Origin: Lentilactobacillus parabuchneri DSM 5707 = NBRC 107865
GTDB lineage: Bacteria; Bacillota; Bacilli; Lactobacillales; Lactobacillaceae
Assembly: GCF_001435315.1 (NCBI RefSeq)
Contig: NZ_AZGK01000012.1
Coordinates: forward strand, 1 to 53,668
Direction: 5' to 3'
Length of the DNA: 53,668 nucleotides
Shown here: in pieces, positions 35,664 through 43,938 of the stretch
Layout of the letters: each line of letters begins with the position of its first letter
How positions within the stretch are numbered: position 1 is the first letter of the stretch
Translations under genes and position numbers: made by a program
The notes under the pieces: model-generated
Databases searched by the model: none
What the model was told of the DNA's origin: nothing
Seen by the model: only the letters and a program-made list of their open reading frames with translations

Positions 35664-35842
35664 TTGATTTTATATTATTTTAAACGTCAACTTGACAGGC
35701 CACAGTACATTTTGCGTTAACTGGGATTTTTGTCCCAGCCACATAAGCTGATATCAACCTCAGTTGGCGAAGAGCCTTCTTAAATATGTCCAATTATTTA
35801 CTGCTTTACGTTACCAACCCCAAAAAGTCTGCATTCTTATTT

Positions 35843-36840
35843 TTATAATATGAAATCTAATCCTAAAACAACTAGTAAACTAACAAATGAATTGACGAAT
35901 TCTAAAGTTCCCCACGTCTTCAAAGTATCCTTAATTGAGATACCAAAAGATTGTTGGAACAATAGGAAGCTACCATCATACATTAAGGCCATTGTGTTAC
36001 TGCCAACAGCACAAGCGAGAACCATTAGTACTGGATTTACATTGAAGACGGCAATCATTGCGGCAACTGCCCCCCTGCCCTGTAAGAAGCCTAATGAGTA
36101 CCGTGATGATCCAAGCAAGTATCAATGGGGACACTGGAAGCTTTCCGACAAATCCAACTATTGTATCACACCACCAGCAGCAATTACCAAAAGCACGTTC
36201 GAGATGCCCTCGATTGCGCTCGTTAATTGGTGGGTAATCTGTGTCCCTGTTTGATGCATTCGATACCCAAATACCCACATAGCAACCAAAACTGCAATTA
36301 GCATACTGATCTCTGCACTCCTGATAAATTCTGCAAGTTTATAAGAGAATGAACTTGCGGGAACTAAAAGCTTTGCCAATGAGGCTGCAATCATCAAGAT
36401 GGCTGGGAGTAATGGTACAACAATACTAATTCAAACCTTGGCAATTCGTTTGCAAGTTTTTTGGGTGCCGGTTTCATAACATTTCCCAATGGCATTTTAT
36501 CCAGCCCAGGGATAAATCTTCTTATCAAAACGCCGAAGCAGATAATCGTTGGAACAATAAATCCGAAAATGTAGACTTGAGATATATCCGCGTGGAATGC
36601 GGTAACAAGTGCCATCGGACTCGGTTGCGGTGAGAAAATACTATGTCCCATGGTGGCACCAACGATAGTTGGAATGATTAGTCGCATGTAAGGAACTTTA
36701 GCTTCCTTCGCGATACTAATAACAACTGGAGCGGCAATCAAAAATGCAACTTCATAGAAGATAGCCATTCCGAATATGGTCCCAACAATTAGGAGCATAG
36801 CATTGACTATAATAAACATCTTGCAATAATCCCCATTACT
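35843..36840 (-). pseudogene. GntP-family gluconate permease pseudogene, N-terminus lost
   Basis: Pieces in three minus-strand frames add up to the C-terminal two-thirds of a gluconate:proton symporter. They are YEVAFLIAAPVVISIAKEAK and GATMGHSIFSPQPSPMALV, then MMIAASLAKLLVPASSFSYK, then TIVGFVGKLPVSPLILAWII, and finally VAAMIAVFNVNPVLMVLACA. Frameshifts lie near 36410, 36165 and 36080. Homology stops near 36840, right beside the tRNA-His gene, so the 5' part was removed at that junction. Confidence 0.8.
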
Positions 36841-36871
36841 GATAGAATTAAAGTGTACCATATAATATGTT

Positions 36872-36947
36872 GGCGATATTGGTGAAGCTTGGTTAACACA
36901 GCGGTTTGTGGATCCGTCACGCGCGGGTTCGAATCCCGCATATCGCC
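36872..36947 (+). tRNA. tRNA-His (anticodon GTG)
   Basis: A complete cloverleaf can be drawn. The acceptor GCGATAT (36873-36879) pairs with ATATCGC (36940-36946), with extra G-1 at 36872 facing C73 at 36947, the hallmark of tRNA-His. The D arm is GTGA/ACAC with GG in the loop. The anticodon loop TTGTGGA (36906-36912) gives GTG. The anticodon stem GCGGT/TCCGT has a T-T pair at its end. The T arm is GCGGG-TTCGAAT-CCCGC. CCA is not encoded (CTA follows). It is followed by its own terminator. It lies 0.27 kb from the 3' end of hisS, opposite in strand. Confidence 0.85.
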
Positions 36948-36953
36948 CTAACG

Positions 36954-36987
36954 AAAACTTTAGCGGAGAGCTACGCTGAAGTTTTTT
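36954..36987 (+). terminator. Terminator of the tRNA-His gene
   Basis: AAAACTTTAGCG (36954-36965) pairs with CGCTGAAGTTTT (36974-36985) with one mismatch, followed by further T (T6 run at 36982-36987). Confidence 0.8.
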
Positions 36988-37153
36988 ATTTGTCAATAGT
37001 ACTGAAAAAGGGAACCAAACAAAAATGTCGATACCAGTCTATCACCATTAGATCTTTATGATGATAAGAACCAGTCGCATATTTGTTTGATCCCCATAAT
37101 TATGTCAGAGTTTTTCTTGTTTGTATCAGTGTATATAGATTTCTAGTTATCTA

Positions 37154-37181
37154 ATTACAATGTTGACCGTAGCATTGTAAT
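37154..37181. other. Hairpin downstream of hisS
   Basis: ATTACAATG and CATTGTAAT form a perfect 9-bp stem around a 10-base loop, inside a longer imperfect repeat (37147-37195). There is no T run. It may still end or stabilise the hdcA-hdcB-hisS transcript. Confidence 0.4.
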
Positions 37182-37221
37182 TATCGTAGATAAGCACTGA
37201 TTTTTCCCAGGTTTGAATAGG

Positions 37222-38508
37222 TTAGCTAATGAACTTCTTTGGATCATCTTCGAATTCCTTAACACTGACCGTTTGCGTTTTATCGGAGTCTACTTTTGAT
37301 AATTCAAAGGATCCTTCATCAACTTCTTTTTTGCCAATAACAGCATAGTACCGGGCCTTTCTTCTTATCGCCTCCTTTATTTGTGATCCAACTTTAATGT
37401 CTTGGTAATTCTTATCAGCCTCAACACCATTTTTTCGAATCTTATCCAACACTTCGAATGCTAGTTCGTCACCTGCATTGTCCGCAGATGCAAAGTATAC
37501 ATCTGGACCATATTTAGGTGCAAAGTCTGGATTTTCCTTGTTTACGAGTAGTAATAGACGTTCTACACCTATCCCATAACCAATTCCACCTTCATCAGGA
37601 CCACCTAGTTGAGAAATCAGTCCATTGTAACGACCACCGCCGCAGACAGTTACATAGCCGCCACCGAAGACATCTGAATCAGACATAATTTCAAAAATTG
37701 TTTGAGTATAGTAGTCAAGCCCTCGAACCATATCTGAGTCGATTTCATATTGGATATTCAGCTTATCGAGTAATCTCTTAACTTCTGCAAAGTATTTAGC
37801 AGAATAATCGCTTAATGAATCCAAAATTGATGGTGCATTTGCAACGATCTTTTTATCTTGTTCATCTTTACTATCGAGTACACGAAGTGGATTCTTATAC
37901 ATACGTTCCTTAGAATCATCACTTAGTTGATTATAAAATGGTTTCAAATAATCAATTAGTGCTTTGTGGTATGCGTCCCTTGTTTCTTTGTCACCGAGAG
38001 TATTGATTGTTAACTTTAAGTCGTTGATGCCGAGACGTTTAAAAAATTCAAGTGCTTCTGAGATAACCTCAACATCGATTTGTGGTGATTCACTATTTAG
38101 AGCTTCACATCCGATTTGGGTGAATTGTCTTTGACGCCCAGATTGAGGTCTTTCATAACGGAACATTGGTCCCATGTAGTAAACTTTATATGGCTTAGGA
38201 TATTCAGGACCAAATAACTTGTTCTCGACGTAAGCACGAACAGTTCCTGCAGTTCCTTCAGGTCGTAATGCCAATCGACGGCCGCCTTTATCATCAAAGT
38301 CGTACATTTGTTTCTCAACAATATCTGAAGTATCCCCAACATTACGGGCAAATACATTGTAATTTTCGAAGATTGGTGTACGGATTCCACGATATCCAAA
38401 TTGATTAAAAGTATCTCTCGCGATTTTTTCTACTTTTTGCCATACTTCAATTTCTCCAGGCAAAATATCCACTGTTCCTTTTGGTCTTTGATAATCTACA
38501 TCTGTCAT
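37222..38508 (-). CDS. hisS: Histidyl-tRNA synthetase, hdc-linked copy
   Basis: A 428-residue class II synthetase. Motif 2 is MFRYERPQSGRQRQFTQIG (about 108-126), the His-specific block RGLDYYTQTIFE (about 258-269), motif 3 GGIGYGIGVERLLLL, and a C-terminal anticodon domain. The start is the ATG at 38508 after aagggaga; the TTG two codons earlier has no site. Histamine clusters of lactobacilli typically carry such a hisS (hisRS) last; a housekeeping copy usually exists elsewhere. It has its own promoter and a His-type T-box in the 369-base gap to hdcB, so it is raised when tRNA-His is uncharged. Confidence 0.92.
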   Translation of the reverse strand: MTDVDYQRPKGTVDILPGEIEVWQKVEKIARDTFNQFGYRGIRTPIFENYNVFARNVGDTSDIVEKQMYDFDDKGGRRLALRPEGTAGTVRAYVENKLFGPEYPKPYKVYYMGPMFRYERPQSGRQRQFTQIGCEALNSESPQIDVEVISEALEFFKRLGINDLKLTINTLGDKETRDAYHKALIDYLKPFYNQLSDDSKERMYKNPLRVLDSKDEQDKKIVANAPSILDSLSDYSAKYFAEVKRLLDKLNIQYEIDSDMVRGLDYYTQTIFEIMSDSDVFGGGYVTVCGGGRYNGLISQLGGPDEGGIGYGIGVERLLLLVNKENPDFAPKYGPDVYFASADNAGDELAFEVLDKIRKNGVEADKNYQDIKVGSQIKEAIRRKARYYAVIGKKEVDEGSFELSKVDSDKTQTVSVKEFEDDPKKFIS

Positions 38509-38530
38509 AAACAATCTCTCCCTTTCTATA

Positions 38531-38797
38531 ATAAAAGACGCCCTCTAGAGTTATTCACTCTAGAGGGCGTCTATCGCTGTTCCACCTCTGCTTCACAATA
38601 TCCTCACGAATATTGCCTCATTAGGTTTAATCAAATTGAATAAACCTAAAAGTTATAACGCACTTGGCGGAACTCGCTACTTTAAATTTCACAAGTTCTA
38701 GTTCATAGATGTGATTTACATCGTTAACCAACTCTCATCAAGTGTTGGATCTCTGTTATATTACAACGATGTTCTTTTATCTACTCAAGACTAATTA
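38531..38797 (-). promoter_or_regulatory. T-box leader of hisS, His specifier (CAC)
   Basis: The T-box AGGTGGAACA (38578-38587, minus) precedes a perfect 15-bp terminator stem (38537-38551 with 38557-38571) and a T-rich tail. Stem I: GUAGAU/AUCUAU below and ACAUCGUU/AACGAUGU above enclose a specifier loop with 3' side AAAUCACA, giving CAC (His) at 38711-38713. It allows read-through into hisS when tRNA-His is uncharged. Confidence 0.88.
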
Positions 38798-38802
38798 ACT
38801 AT

Positions 38803-38830
38803 ATGATACCCGGTTTTATTAGAAAGTCAA
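38803..38830 (-). promoter_or_regulatory. Promoter of hisS
   Basis: Minus strand: TTGACT (38825-38830), 16 bases, TATCAT (38803-38808). It lies between the hdcB stop and the T-box leader, so hisS can be transcribed apart from hdcAB. Confidence 0.6.
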
Positions 38831-38877
38831 CATAAATATTAAATATTCATGGCATTATCGAGTAATTAAAGCAATTT

Positions 38878-39402
38878 TTACTTGCCAGCCTTTGGTAAGA
38901 CTGGGTTGGCATCATCATATTGATAATGACTGATGTGACCATCTTGCATCCACTTTCGGAGTTTATCAACCTCTTCTGCGTGATCAGGATCTAAAAGCTG
39001 AGGGAACTCGCCACGTACGGTATGGTCATAACCAGCAACGTTAATATCCCTAGGCTTCGTGTCTTGAACAAAATCAAACGCACGACCAGCAAGTATATTT
39101 TTAGGATTCCACATAGTTCCATCCTTAAACTCTAAACAAATTGAACCATGTGGGACACCCTTTTTAAAATGAGCACTTTTTACAGCGTCCTTTTTCATAG
39201 CAGAAATTCCATGTGAAGTAAGGAGATAAACATTCTTCATAGAAGTTAGATAAACCTCACTTCCATCTGACATTTTATTGAGAATGACCTGGCTAATTTT
39301 ATCTGGAATATCTGCTATATATTTACTGATAAAGCTTGGCATAAATTTGTCAGGAATGACAGACTCAATGGTATTATTGTTAGCAACACTCACGTTAATC
39401 AT
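38878..39402 (-). CDS. hdcB: HdcB, histidine decarboxylase maturation protein
   Basis: A 174-residue soluble protein always found after hdcA. No catalytic motif is obvious. In Streptococcus thermophilus HdcB was reported to be needed for conversion of HdcA to its active, cleaved form, so a maturation role is inferred here. Blocks: FMPSFISKYIADIPDKISQV, VPHGSICLEFKDGTMWNPKN and the C-terminal KWMQDGHISHYQYDDANPV. It lies 47 bases after hdcA and is probably co-transcribed with it. Confidence 0.88.
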   Translation of the reverse strand: MINVSVANNNTIESVIPDKFMPSFISKYIADIPDKISQVILNKMSDGSEVYLTSMKNVYLLTSHGISAMKKDAVKSAHFKKGVPHGSICLEFKDGTMWNPKNILAGRAFDFVQDTKPRDINVAGYDHTVRGEFPQLLDPDHAEEVDKLRKWMQDGHISHYQYDDANPVLPKAGK

Positions 39403-39449
39403 AGTTATCTCCCTAGTTTGTTAAGTTTGTAAATATTAGTCGTACCTGA

Positions 39450-40400
39450 TTAGTACTTAATATTCCCATCCTTAGTTAGGGATTGATAACCCATCTTGTC
39501 CAGCCATTCTGGCATAGTTAAGTTTTGCATAATGTCCATATCAGTATCTGGGGTCAAAATTGATCCACCAGGGATTGAATCAACAGGCATTGCAATATAA
39601 GGTGCAACAGTAATGGCATTTCCAACTTGTCCAGGCTTCATCATTGCATGTGCAAATCCGATCCATGAACTAGTAAATACGGCACCACCATTTTCACCGG
39701 CGGTATTTTCACCACAGGCTGCAATTGACTTAGCCATAGCATTACGACGGCCCTTAAGATATTCAATAAGTTCGTCTTCGTTTGGAGTTTCCCAAACACC
39801 GGCATCTTCAACGTACATACTTGAATACTTAGTTGGATCCTTAGCAAATGAAATTGCAATAGCAGACCATACACCATAGCCTTGGCCTGGCTTCATGTCT
39901 TCATCATTCTTTGGACGTTCTGCAGTGACACCTTTGTTAGCACAGCATACAAAAGCACCAGGAGCTGGATAATGACGCATATCGTCTTTGGTACCAAAGT
40001 ATTCAACCAATGTATCTTGCAGAGGCTTTGCGTCGTAAATTGGTAACTCGCTACCGTCCCATTGCTTTTCAGTAAATAAAGGCTTAGCCTTATCAACTTC
40101 TGGGTTACGAAGAATGTCATATCCAAGAACTGTTCCTCCTACACCAGAGAAACTTGATGCGGTAGTCATGTTAATTTGTCCAATATAGGCATTTTTAGTT
40201 TCCGCACGGTCATACGAAACAATACCATCAAGGATCATATCATCAGTTTTATCAACAACACCTGCATCGACTTTTAGTCCGGAGACGTATCCGTTACCAA
40301 TATTACCTGGTTCCATATAGCCTCTGGACCACTTCTTGTATGGACTCACTGAGATACGGTCAACCCCAAGTGTGTTCAACTTCTTATCAAACTCTGACAT
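39450..40400 (-). CDS. hdcA: Histidine decarboxylase proenzyme, pyruvoyl type
   Basis: A 316-residue proenzyme (pi chain) that converts histidine to histamine and CO2. It is very close to the Lactobacillus 30a enzyme. It cleaves itself between Ser82 and Ser83 in MTTASSFSG (Met counted), making the beta chain and an alpha chain with an N-terminal pyruvoyl group. Other blocks: YMEPGNIGNGYV, GIVSYDRAETKNAYIG, GVTAERPKND, AIAISFAKDPTK and VEDAGVWETPNEDEL. The stretch around ENTAGENGGAVF differs from and is a little longer than the 30a enzyme. The start at 40400 follows ggaggt. A cre-like site lies 42 bases upstream. Decarboxylation consumes a proton and aids acid survival. Confidence 0.96.
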   Translation of the reverse strand: MSEFDKKLNTLGVDRISVSPYKKWSRGYMEPGNIGNGYVSGLKVDAGVVDKTDDMILDGIVSYDRAETKNAYIGQINMTTASSFSGVGGTVLGYDILRNPEVDKAKPLFTEKQWDGSELPIYDAKPLQDTLVEYFGTKDDMRHYPAPGAFVCCANKGVTAERPKNDEDMKPGQGYGVWSAIAISFAKDPTKYSSMYVEDAGVWETPNEDELIEYLKGRRNAMAKSIAACGENTAGENGGAVFTSSWIGFAHAMMKPGQVGNAITVAPYIAMPVDSIPGGSILTPDTDMDIMQNLTMPEWLDKMGYQSLTKDGNIKY

Positions 40401-40441
40401 AATTGTTACCTCCATTTAAAATAAAGAAATTTAAAACCACA

Positions 40442-40455
40442 AGAAAGCGCTTCAT
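40442..40455 (-). promoter_or_regulatory. cre-like site upstream of hdcA
   Basis: Minus strand ATGAAGCGCTTTCT, with the AAGCGCTT core of CcpA sites. It sits downstream of a candidate promoter (TTGCCA 40515-40520, 18 bases, TAAAAA 40491-40496), where binding would block transcription. A 6-bp inverted repeat ACTTGT/ACAAGT (40480-40501) overlaps that promoter. Confidence 0.5.
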
Positions 40456-40602
40456 TGCTGTTTACACGTTAATGTTACCACTTGTTCATTTTTTTACAAG
40501 TCCCTAGAGAAAATTGGCAAAATTATAATGGAATATTAACGTAAATCTAATTTAATATGGACATGAATGCCCGTCACATAGGCGATTACATTTCGTTATT
40601 GT

Positions 40603-40647
40603 AAAAAGAAGAGGCAACAAAGATCGTGAAATCTTTATTGCCTCTTC
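40603..40647 (-). terminator. Terminator of hdcP
   Basis: GAAGAGGCAA (40608-40617) and TTGCCTCTTC (40638-40647), with an inner AAAGAT/ATCTTT stem. On the minus strand it ends in five T (40603-40607). It separates hdcP from hdcA transcription. Confidence 0.85.
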
Positions 40648-40696
40648 CAAAAAGGAATACACAAAGTATGAAATAATTTTCAAATGAATAATGAAA

Positions 40697-42163
40697 CTAA
40701 GATGCTATTAAAGCGTACACGCCGTAAATTGCAACCGCAACGATAATTACAGCGAACACAGCTTCTCCCTTTGTAAACATGACTTTTTTGTATTGTTTAC
40801 GAGCCCAGATATAGAAAGGAATTCCAAGTGCATAAGCAATAAATGCAATAGCAGTATATCTAATTCCGGCTGAAATACCCATAATCAATGTATATGCAAA
40901 TGCTAACAATGCAATGATAAGGGCCTTCCGTGGAGAATGCTTGGCGGCAGAATCAAATTCGCCCTTTTTACGGCTAATTTTGATCAGGTACATTTCTGAG
41001 ATCAAATATGGCGGAACTGTCATTGTTCCAACAACAGTTAATAACATTTGATATGCGTTTAAATCAAAATGAGCAATTATAATAATTACCTGGATTACTA
41101 ACGTTGCCATGATAACAGAAAAGTCAGGAACATTCCGCTTGGAAACGTGTGCGAATGCTCGTGGGAACGCACCATCTTCAGAAGCAGCATGCTGTGGTAA
41201 TTCTGCAAGCATTTGAATCCAAGAGATCCAGCTTGAGAATACAGCAAACAACAGTGCAACAGTAATAACATCACGTCCAATAGTACTATGCCATAAATCT
41301 GTTAAAATATATGCAGTTGAAGGTGAAGTTAAATGAGCTAGCTGTCCATATGAGTAAACACCCAATGAAAGCATGCCGACTAATGTGTACATAATAATAC
41401 AGATAATGAATCCGGTAATAGTTGCCTTTGGCACTTGTCGAGGATTTCGAGCTTTTCCTGACATAACAACAGCACCTTCGACACCACCAAACAGCCAGAG
41501 TGTAACCATCATAGTTGACATCAACTGGTGCATAACGCTACCCATAGGCTTGTCACCGCGTGAAGGGATTGATTGAGTGGCATTGGCGTTGGTTGTAAAT
41601 GTATTTAAATTGAAATGTGCAATCACTGTAACAAGGAATACAACAACAACGGCAAGCATAATAGCAGTAGCAAACTTCTGAACAGAGCTTGAGACTTCAA
41701 CCCCACGCAGAACAAGGGCGGTTAATGCCCATGTGATAATTGACGCACCAATAACTGATGGCCAATTGTTCCCTCCTGTAAAAGTACCAGGGAAGAAGTA
41801 ATCCAAAGTACTCATGGTGAGAACAGCATAGGCCGCATTAGCAGCACATTCACAAACAAAGTAGCCCCATGCGGTAAAGAATCCGGTGAATGGACCAAAT
41901 CCAACCTCGCCGTATTTATACAGTCCGGCTTGAAGATCTGGCTTCACATCACTTAAAATAACAAATGTTTCAGCAATAAACCAAATTCCAATCGCCGTGG
42001 TAATCCAAGCAAGCATCTGGGCGGTCACACCAGCAACTTGCGACATATTCTTTGGTAAGTCAAAAACACCCGAACCTACCATAGCGCTAACACAAAGAGC
42101 CACAAGGCCAACAAAACCCATTTTGCCGGCTTCAGCCTTTTTAGCGCGTTCAGCGTCGTCCAT
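40697..42163 (-). CDS. hdcP: Histidine/histamine antiporter
   Basis: A 488-residue, 12-13 segment APC-family exchanger (also called hdcC). It imports histidine in exchange for histamine; with HdcA this yields proton-motive force. N-terminal MGFVGLVALCVSAMVGSGVF (about 15-34) and the GGVEGAVVMSGKARNPRQVP block are typical of amino acid/amine antiporters, as is SWIQMLAELPQHAASEDGAF. The ribosome binding site is aggaagg. It is its own transcription unit: a promoter and cre upstream, a terminator downstream. Confidence 0.92.
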   Translation of the reverse strand: MDDAERAKKAEAGKMGFVGLVALCVSAMVGSGVFDLPKNMSQVAGVTAQMLAWITTAIGIWFIAETFVILSDVKPDLQAGLYKYGEVGFGPFTGFFTAWGYFVCECAANAAYAVLTMSTLDYFFPGTFTGGNNWPSVIGASIITWALTALVLRGVEVSSSVQKFATAIMLAVVVVFLVTVIAHFNLNTFTTNANATQSIPSRGDKPMGSVMHQLMSTMMVTLWLFGGVEGAVVMSGKARNPRQVPKATITGFIICIIMYTLVGMLSLGVYSYGQLAHLTSPSTAYILTDLWHSTIGRDVITVALLFAVFSSWISWIQMLAELPQHAASEDGAFPRAFAHVSKRNVPDFSVIMATLVIQVIIIIAHFDLNAYQMLLTVVGTMTVPPYLISEMYLIKISRKKGEFDSAAKHSPRKALIIALLAFAYTLIMGISAGIRYTAIAFIAYALGIPFYIWARKQYKKVMFTKGEAVFAVIIVAVAIYGVYALIAS

Positions 42164-42233
42164 AGATCAGACTTCCTTCCTATTCAATTTTCCTGGGGAA
42201 AATTTAAAAATTTAAAAATGTAAACAGAACAAT

Positions 42234-42247
42234 AGCAAGCGCTTTCC
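42234..42247 (-). promoter_or_regulatory. cre site in the hdcP promoter region
   Basis: Minus strand GGAAAGCGCTTGCT, a strong CcpA-type cre. It falls right after the predicted transcription start and so should mediate carbon catabolite repression of histidine uptake. Confidence 0.7.
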
Positions 42248-42256
42248 CCGAAAATA

Positions 42257-42285
42257 ATTATTGCACTAAAATGCACAAATTACAA
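42257..42285 (-). promoter_or_regulatory. Promoter of hdcP
   Basis: Minus strand: TTGTAA (42280-42285), 17 bases, AATAAT (42257-42262). Confidence 0.6.
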
Positions 42286-42430
42286 TATGTATTGTGAAAA
42301 AGGATACTTATTCATTGCATTTGTTGTTTACCTGTAAAATAACCAAATATTATAAGGTTTAAGCAATATCTAATCACAATATTTTTCTGTCAGTTTCTAT
42401 AATTTTCACATAGAAACATAATTTAATAAA

Positions 42431-42492
42431 AAGGCACCTTAGAAACAATTGTTTTCTAAAGTGCTCTCTTATTAAATTGCATGCGTGCAATT
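42431..42492 (-). other. Hairpin pair in the hdcP-MFS divergent region
   Basis: The 593-base gap holds, besides the two promoters, a long stem (42433-42446 with 42451-42465) followed on the minus strand by a T-rich tail, terminator-like. Next to it is a 7-bp palindrome AATTGCA/TGCAATT (42475-42492). A 17-codon frame upstream on the minus strand (about 42473-42526) ends in CTHAI. As no known gene ends here, this may stop an upstream short transcript or be an attenuator of hdcP. Function unknown. Confidence 0.35.
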
Positions 42493-42609
42493 ATCGAGAA
42501 AGGATATTTTAATTCCTGACGACATGTTCATTCTATCACATCACTGTCAACGTGGCTGGTCATTATTACCAAGTTAGTTAACTTTCATTATTAAATCAAT
42601 AGATATCGG

Positions 42610-42638
42610 TCTACAAATTTCCGATTTTATTCTATAAT
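42610..42638 (+). promoter_or_regulatory. Promoter of the MFS gene
   Basis: TCTACA (42610-42615), 17 bases, and a consensus TATAAT (42633-42638), giving a leader of about 110 bases. Confidence 0.6.
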
Positions 42639-42653
42639 AAACTTAATAAATCA

Positions 42654-42753
42654 TTTTTCTTGCCGGGAGCGCGTACGCGGGGCCCTATTAGGGTTGCTGA
42701 GATTATACCCAATTACAATAATTACTGTTCTCGAACAGAAAGTATGAGGAATT
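42654..42753 (+). promoter_or_regulatory. THI-box-like (TPP riboswitch-like) leader, degenerate second half
   Basis: The leader contains CCGGGAGC (42663-42670), a CCCTATTAGGG hairpin, and GCTGAGATTATACCC (42695-42709), the P2/P3 signature of TPP riboswitches. The expected GAACCTGAT and CCAGCGTAGGGA half is absent. It is replaced by a CTGTT-CTCG-AACAG hairpin and AGTATGAGGAA. A 5' TTCTT can pair with AGGAA, which would hide the ribosome binding site (gagg) of the MFS gene: a translational switch design. I call it a variant or decayed TPP-type element. Confidence 0.45.
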
Positions 42754-42756
42754 TTC

Positions 42757-43938
42757 ATGAAACGAAAACACATAAATTTTTATTCACTCGTTGTCTATTC
42801 AATTTTACTTAACGCAGGGGCCTCTTTTATGTGGCCACTTATTACCGTATATATGCATAATTATTTGCACAAGTCTTTGACGCTGGCCGGATTTGTCATG
42901 CTTGCAATGTCAATTTCAATGATCATTGGTAATTATCTTGGAGGCAAACTATTTGATGGCTGGGAACCATTTAAAACCGCTATTTTGGGTTCCTCGATTT
43001 CTTTGATTTCCGTTTTCTTATTAATCTTTTTTAACGGGTGGCCAATTTTTTCTGTTTTGTTGGTTCTCGTAGCTTTTGGTGACGGTATTTGCATGACGAT
43101 TCTAAATTCTTATGCTGCCAGCTCTTCATCTCGTTCATCAAGAACTATTTTTAATCTACTTTATATTGGTGTAAATTTAGGAATTGTTATTGGAACATTG
43201 CTGGTTGGCTTTCTTCTAGGGTTTGGAGTTTCAATTGTTTACTCTGCCGCCACAATATTTTATTTAATTTTATTGGCCATAACTCTTCTTTATCTAAATG
43301 TGGACATAAGACAAATCAGACAGCCAAAACAAAAAGGCGGTGTTCATAAAGAACCCGTCTCACATATAAAACTAATTACCGGAATCTGTTTTGTTGTTCT
43401 TACTGTTTATTCTGCATACGCATTATGGGAAAGCGTAATCTCCGTTCGAATGACTAGCTTGAATATTTCATTCGAAAAGTACAGTTTACTTTGGACCATT
43501 AATGGTTTTATGATTGTTCTTTTTCAGCCTCTTGTTAATAGACTGGGCGTATATATTCGGATGAGCTTGCAAATATACATTGGTGTCTCAATCTTTGCAG
43601 TGTCATTTATATTTCTCATTTTTGCACGAACCTACGAAGCCTTTTTGATCGCAATGATTATCACTACATTTGGAGACATGATTGCCTTCCCCGGTTTGCC
43701 TGCTTGGATTGATACAATTGTTTCACCCCAAGCAAGAGGATATTATCAAGGTATCTATAATGTATTCATGTCCCTAGGAAGAGCGGTCGGTCCTGTCATG
43801 GGTGGGGTCATTATAGATGTGGTATCTTATGAGTCTCTTTTCCTAACTTCAGGGTTTTTGATTATCATCTCTTTAATTGTCCTGATCATGATTGGTATTC
43901 ATAATCGTTCAGCAAAAAGGATACCTAAAACCGATTAA
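42757..43938 (+). CDS. MFS transporter, drug/metabolite type
   Basis: A 393-residue, 12-segment major facilitator. It starts INFYSLVVYSILLNAGASFMWPL. The loop 2-3 signature is relaxed (GNYLGGKLFDGWEPFK), and the second half has FPGLPAWIDTIVSPQARGYYQGI, seen in MDR-type MFS proteins of lactobacilli. The substrate is unknown; the THI-like leader suggests a thiamine-related compound. The gene is convergent with the amidohydrolase gene and their stop codons overlap by 4 bases. The ribosome binding site is gagg, in the predicted riboswitch stem. Confidence 0.8.
   Translation: MKRKHINFYSLVVYSILLNAGASFMWPLITVYMHNYLHKSLTLAGFVMLAMSISMIIGNYLGGKLFDGWEPFKTAILGSSISLISVFLLIFFNGWPIFSVLLVLVAFGDGICMTILNSYAASSSSRSSRTIFNLLYIGVNLGIVIGTLLVGFLLGFGVSIVYSAATIFYLILLAITLLYLNVDIRQIRQPKQKGGVHKEPVSHIKLITGICFVVLTVYSAYALWESVISVRMTSLNISFEKYSLLWTINGFMIVLFQPLVNRLGVYIRMSLQIYIGVSIFAVSFIFLIFARTYEAFLIAMIITTFGDMIAFPGLPAWIDTIVSPQARGYYQGIYNVFMSLGRAVGPVMGGVIIDVVSYESLFLTSGFLIIISLIVLIMIGIHNRSAKRIPKTD

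Noticed and set aside
36394-36996. A 200-codon reading frame running through the tRNA-His gene on the minus strand
   Set aside because: Its first 50 codons are the antisense of the tRNA and terminator; only the part below about 36840 is gluconate permease homology.
42473-42526. Histidine leader peptide attenuator before hdcP
   Set aside because: The 17-codon frame has only one His codon and no good ribosome binding site; classic attenuation needs a run of His codons. Kept only as a note under the hairpin.
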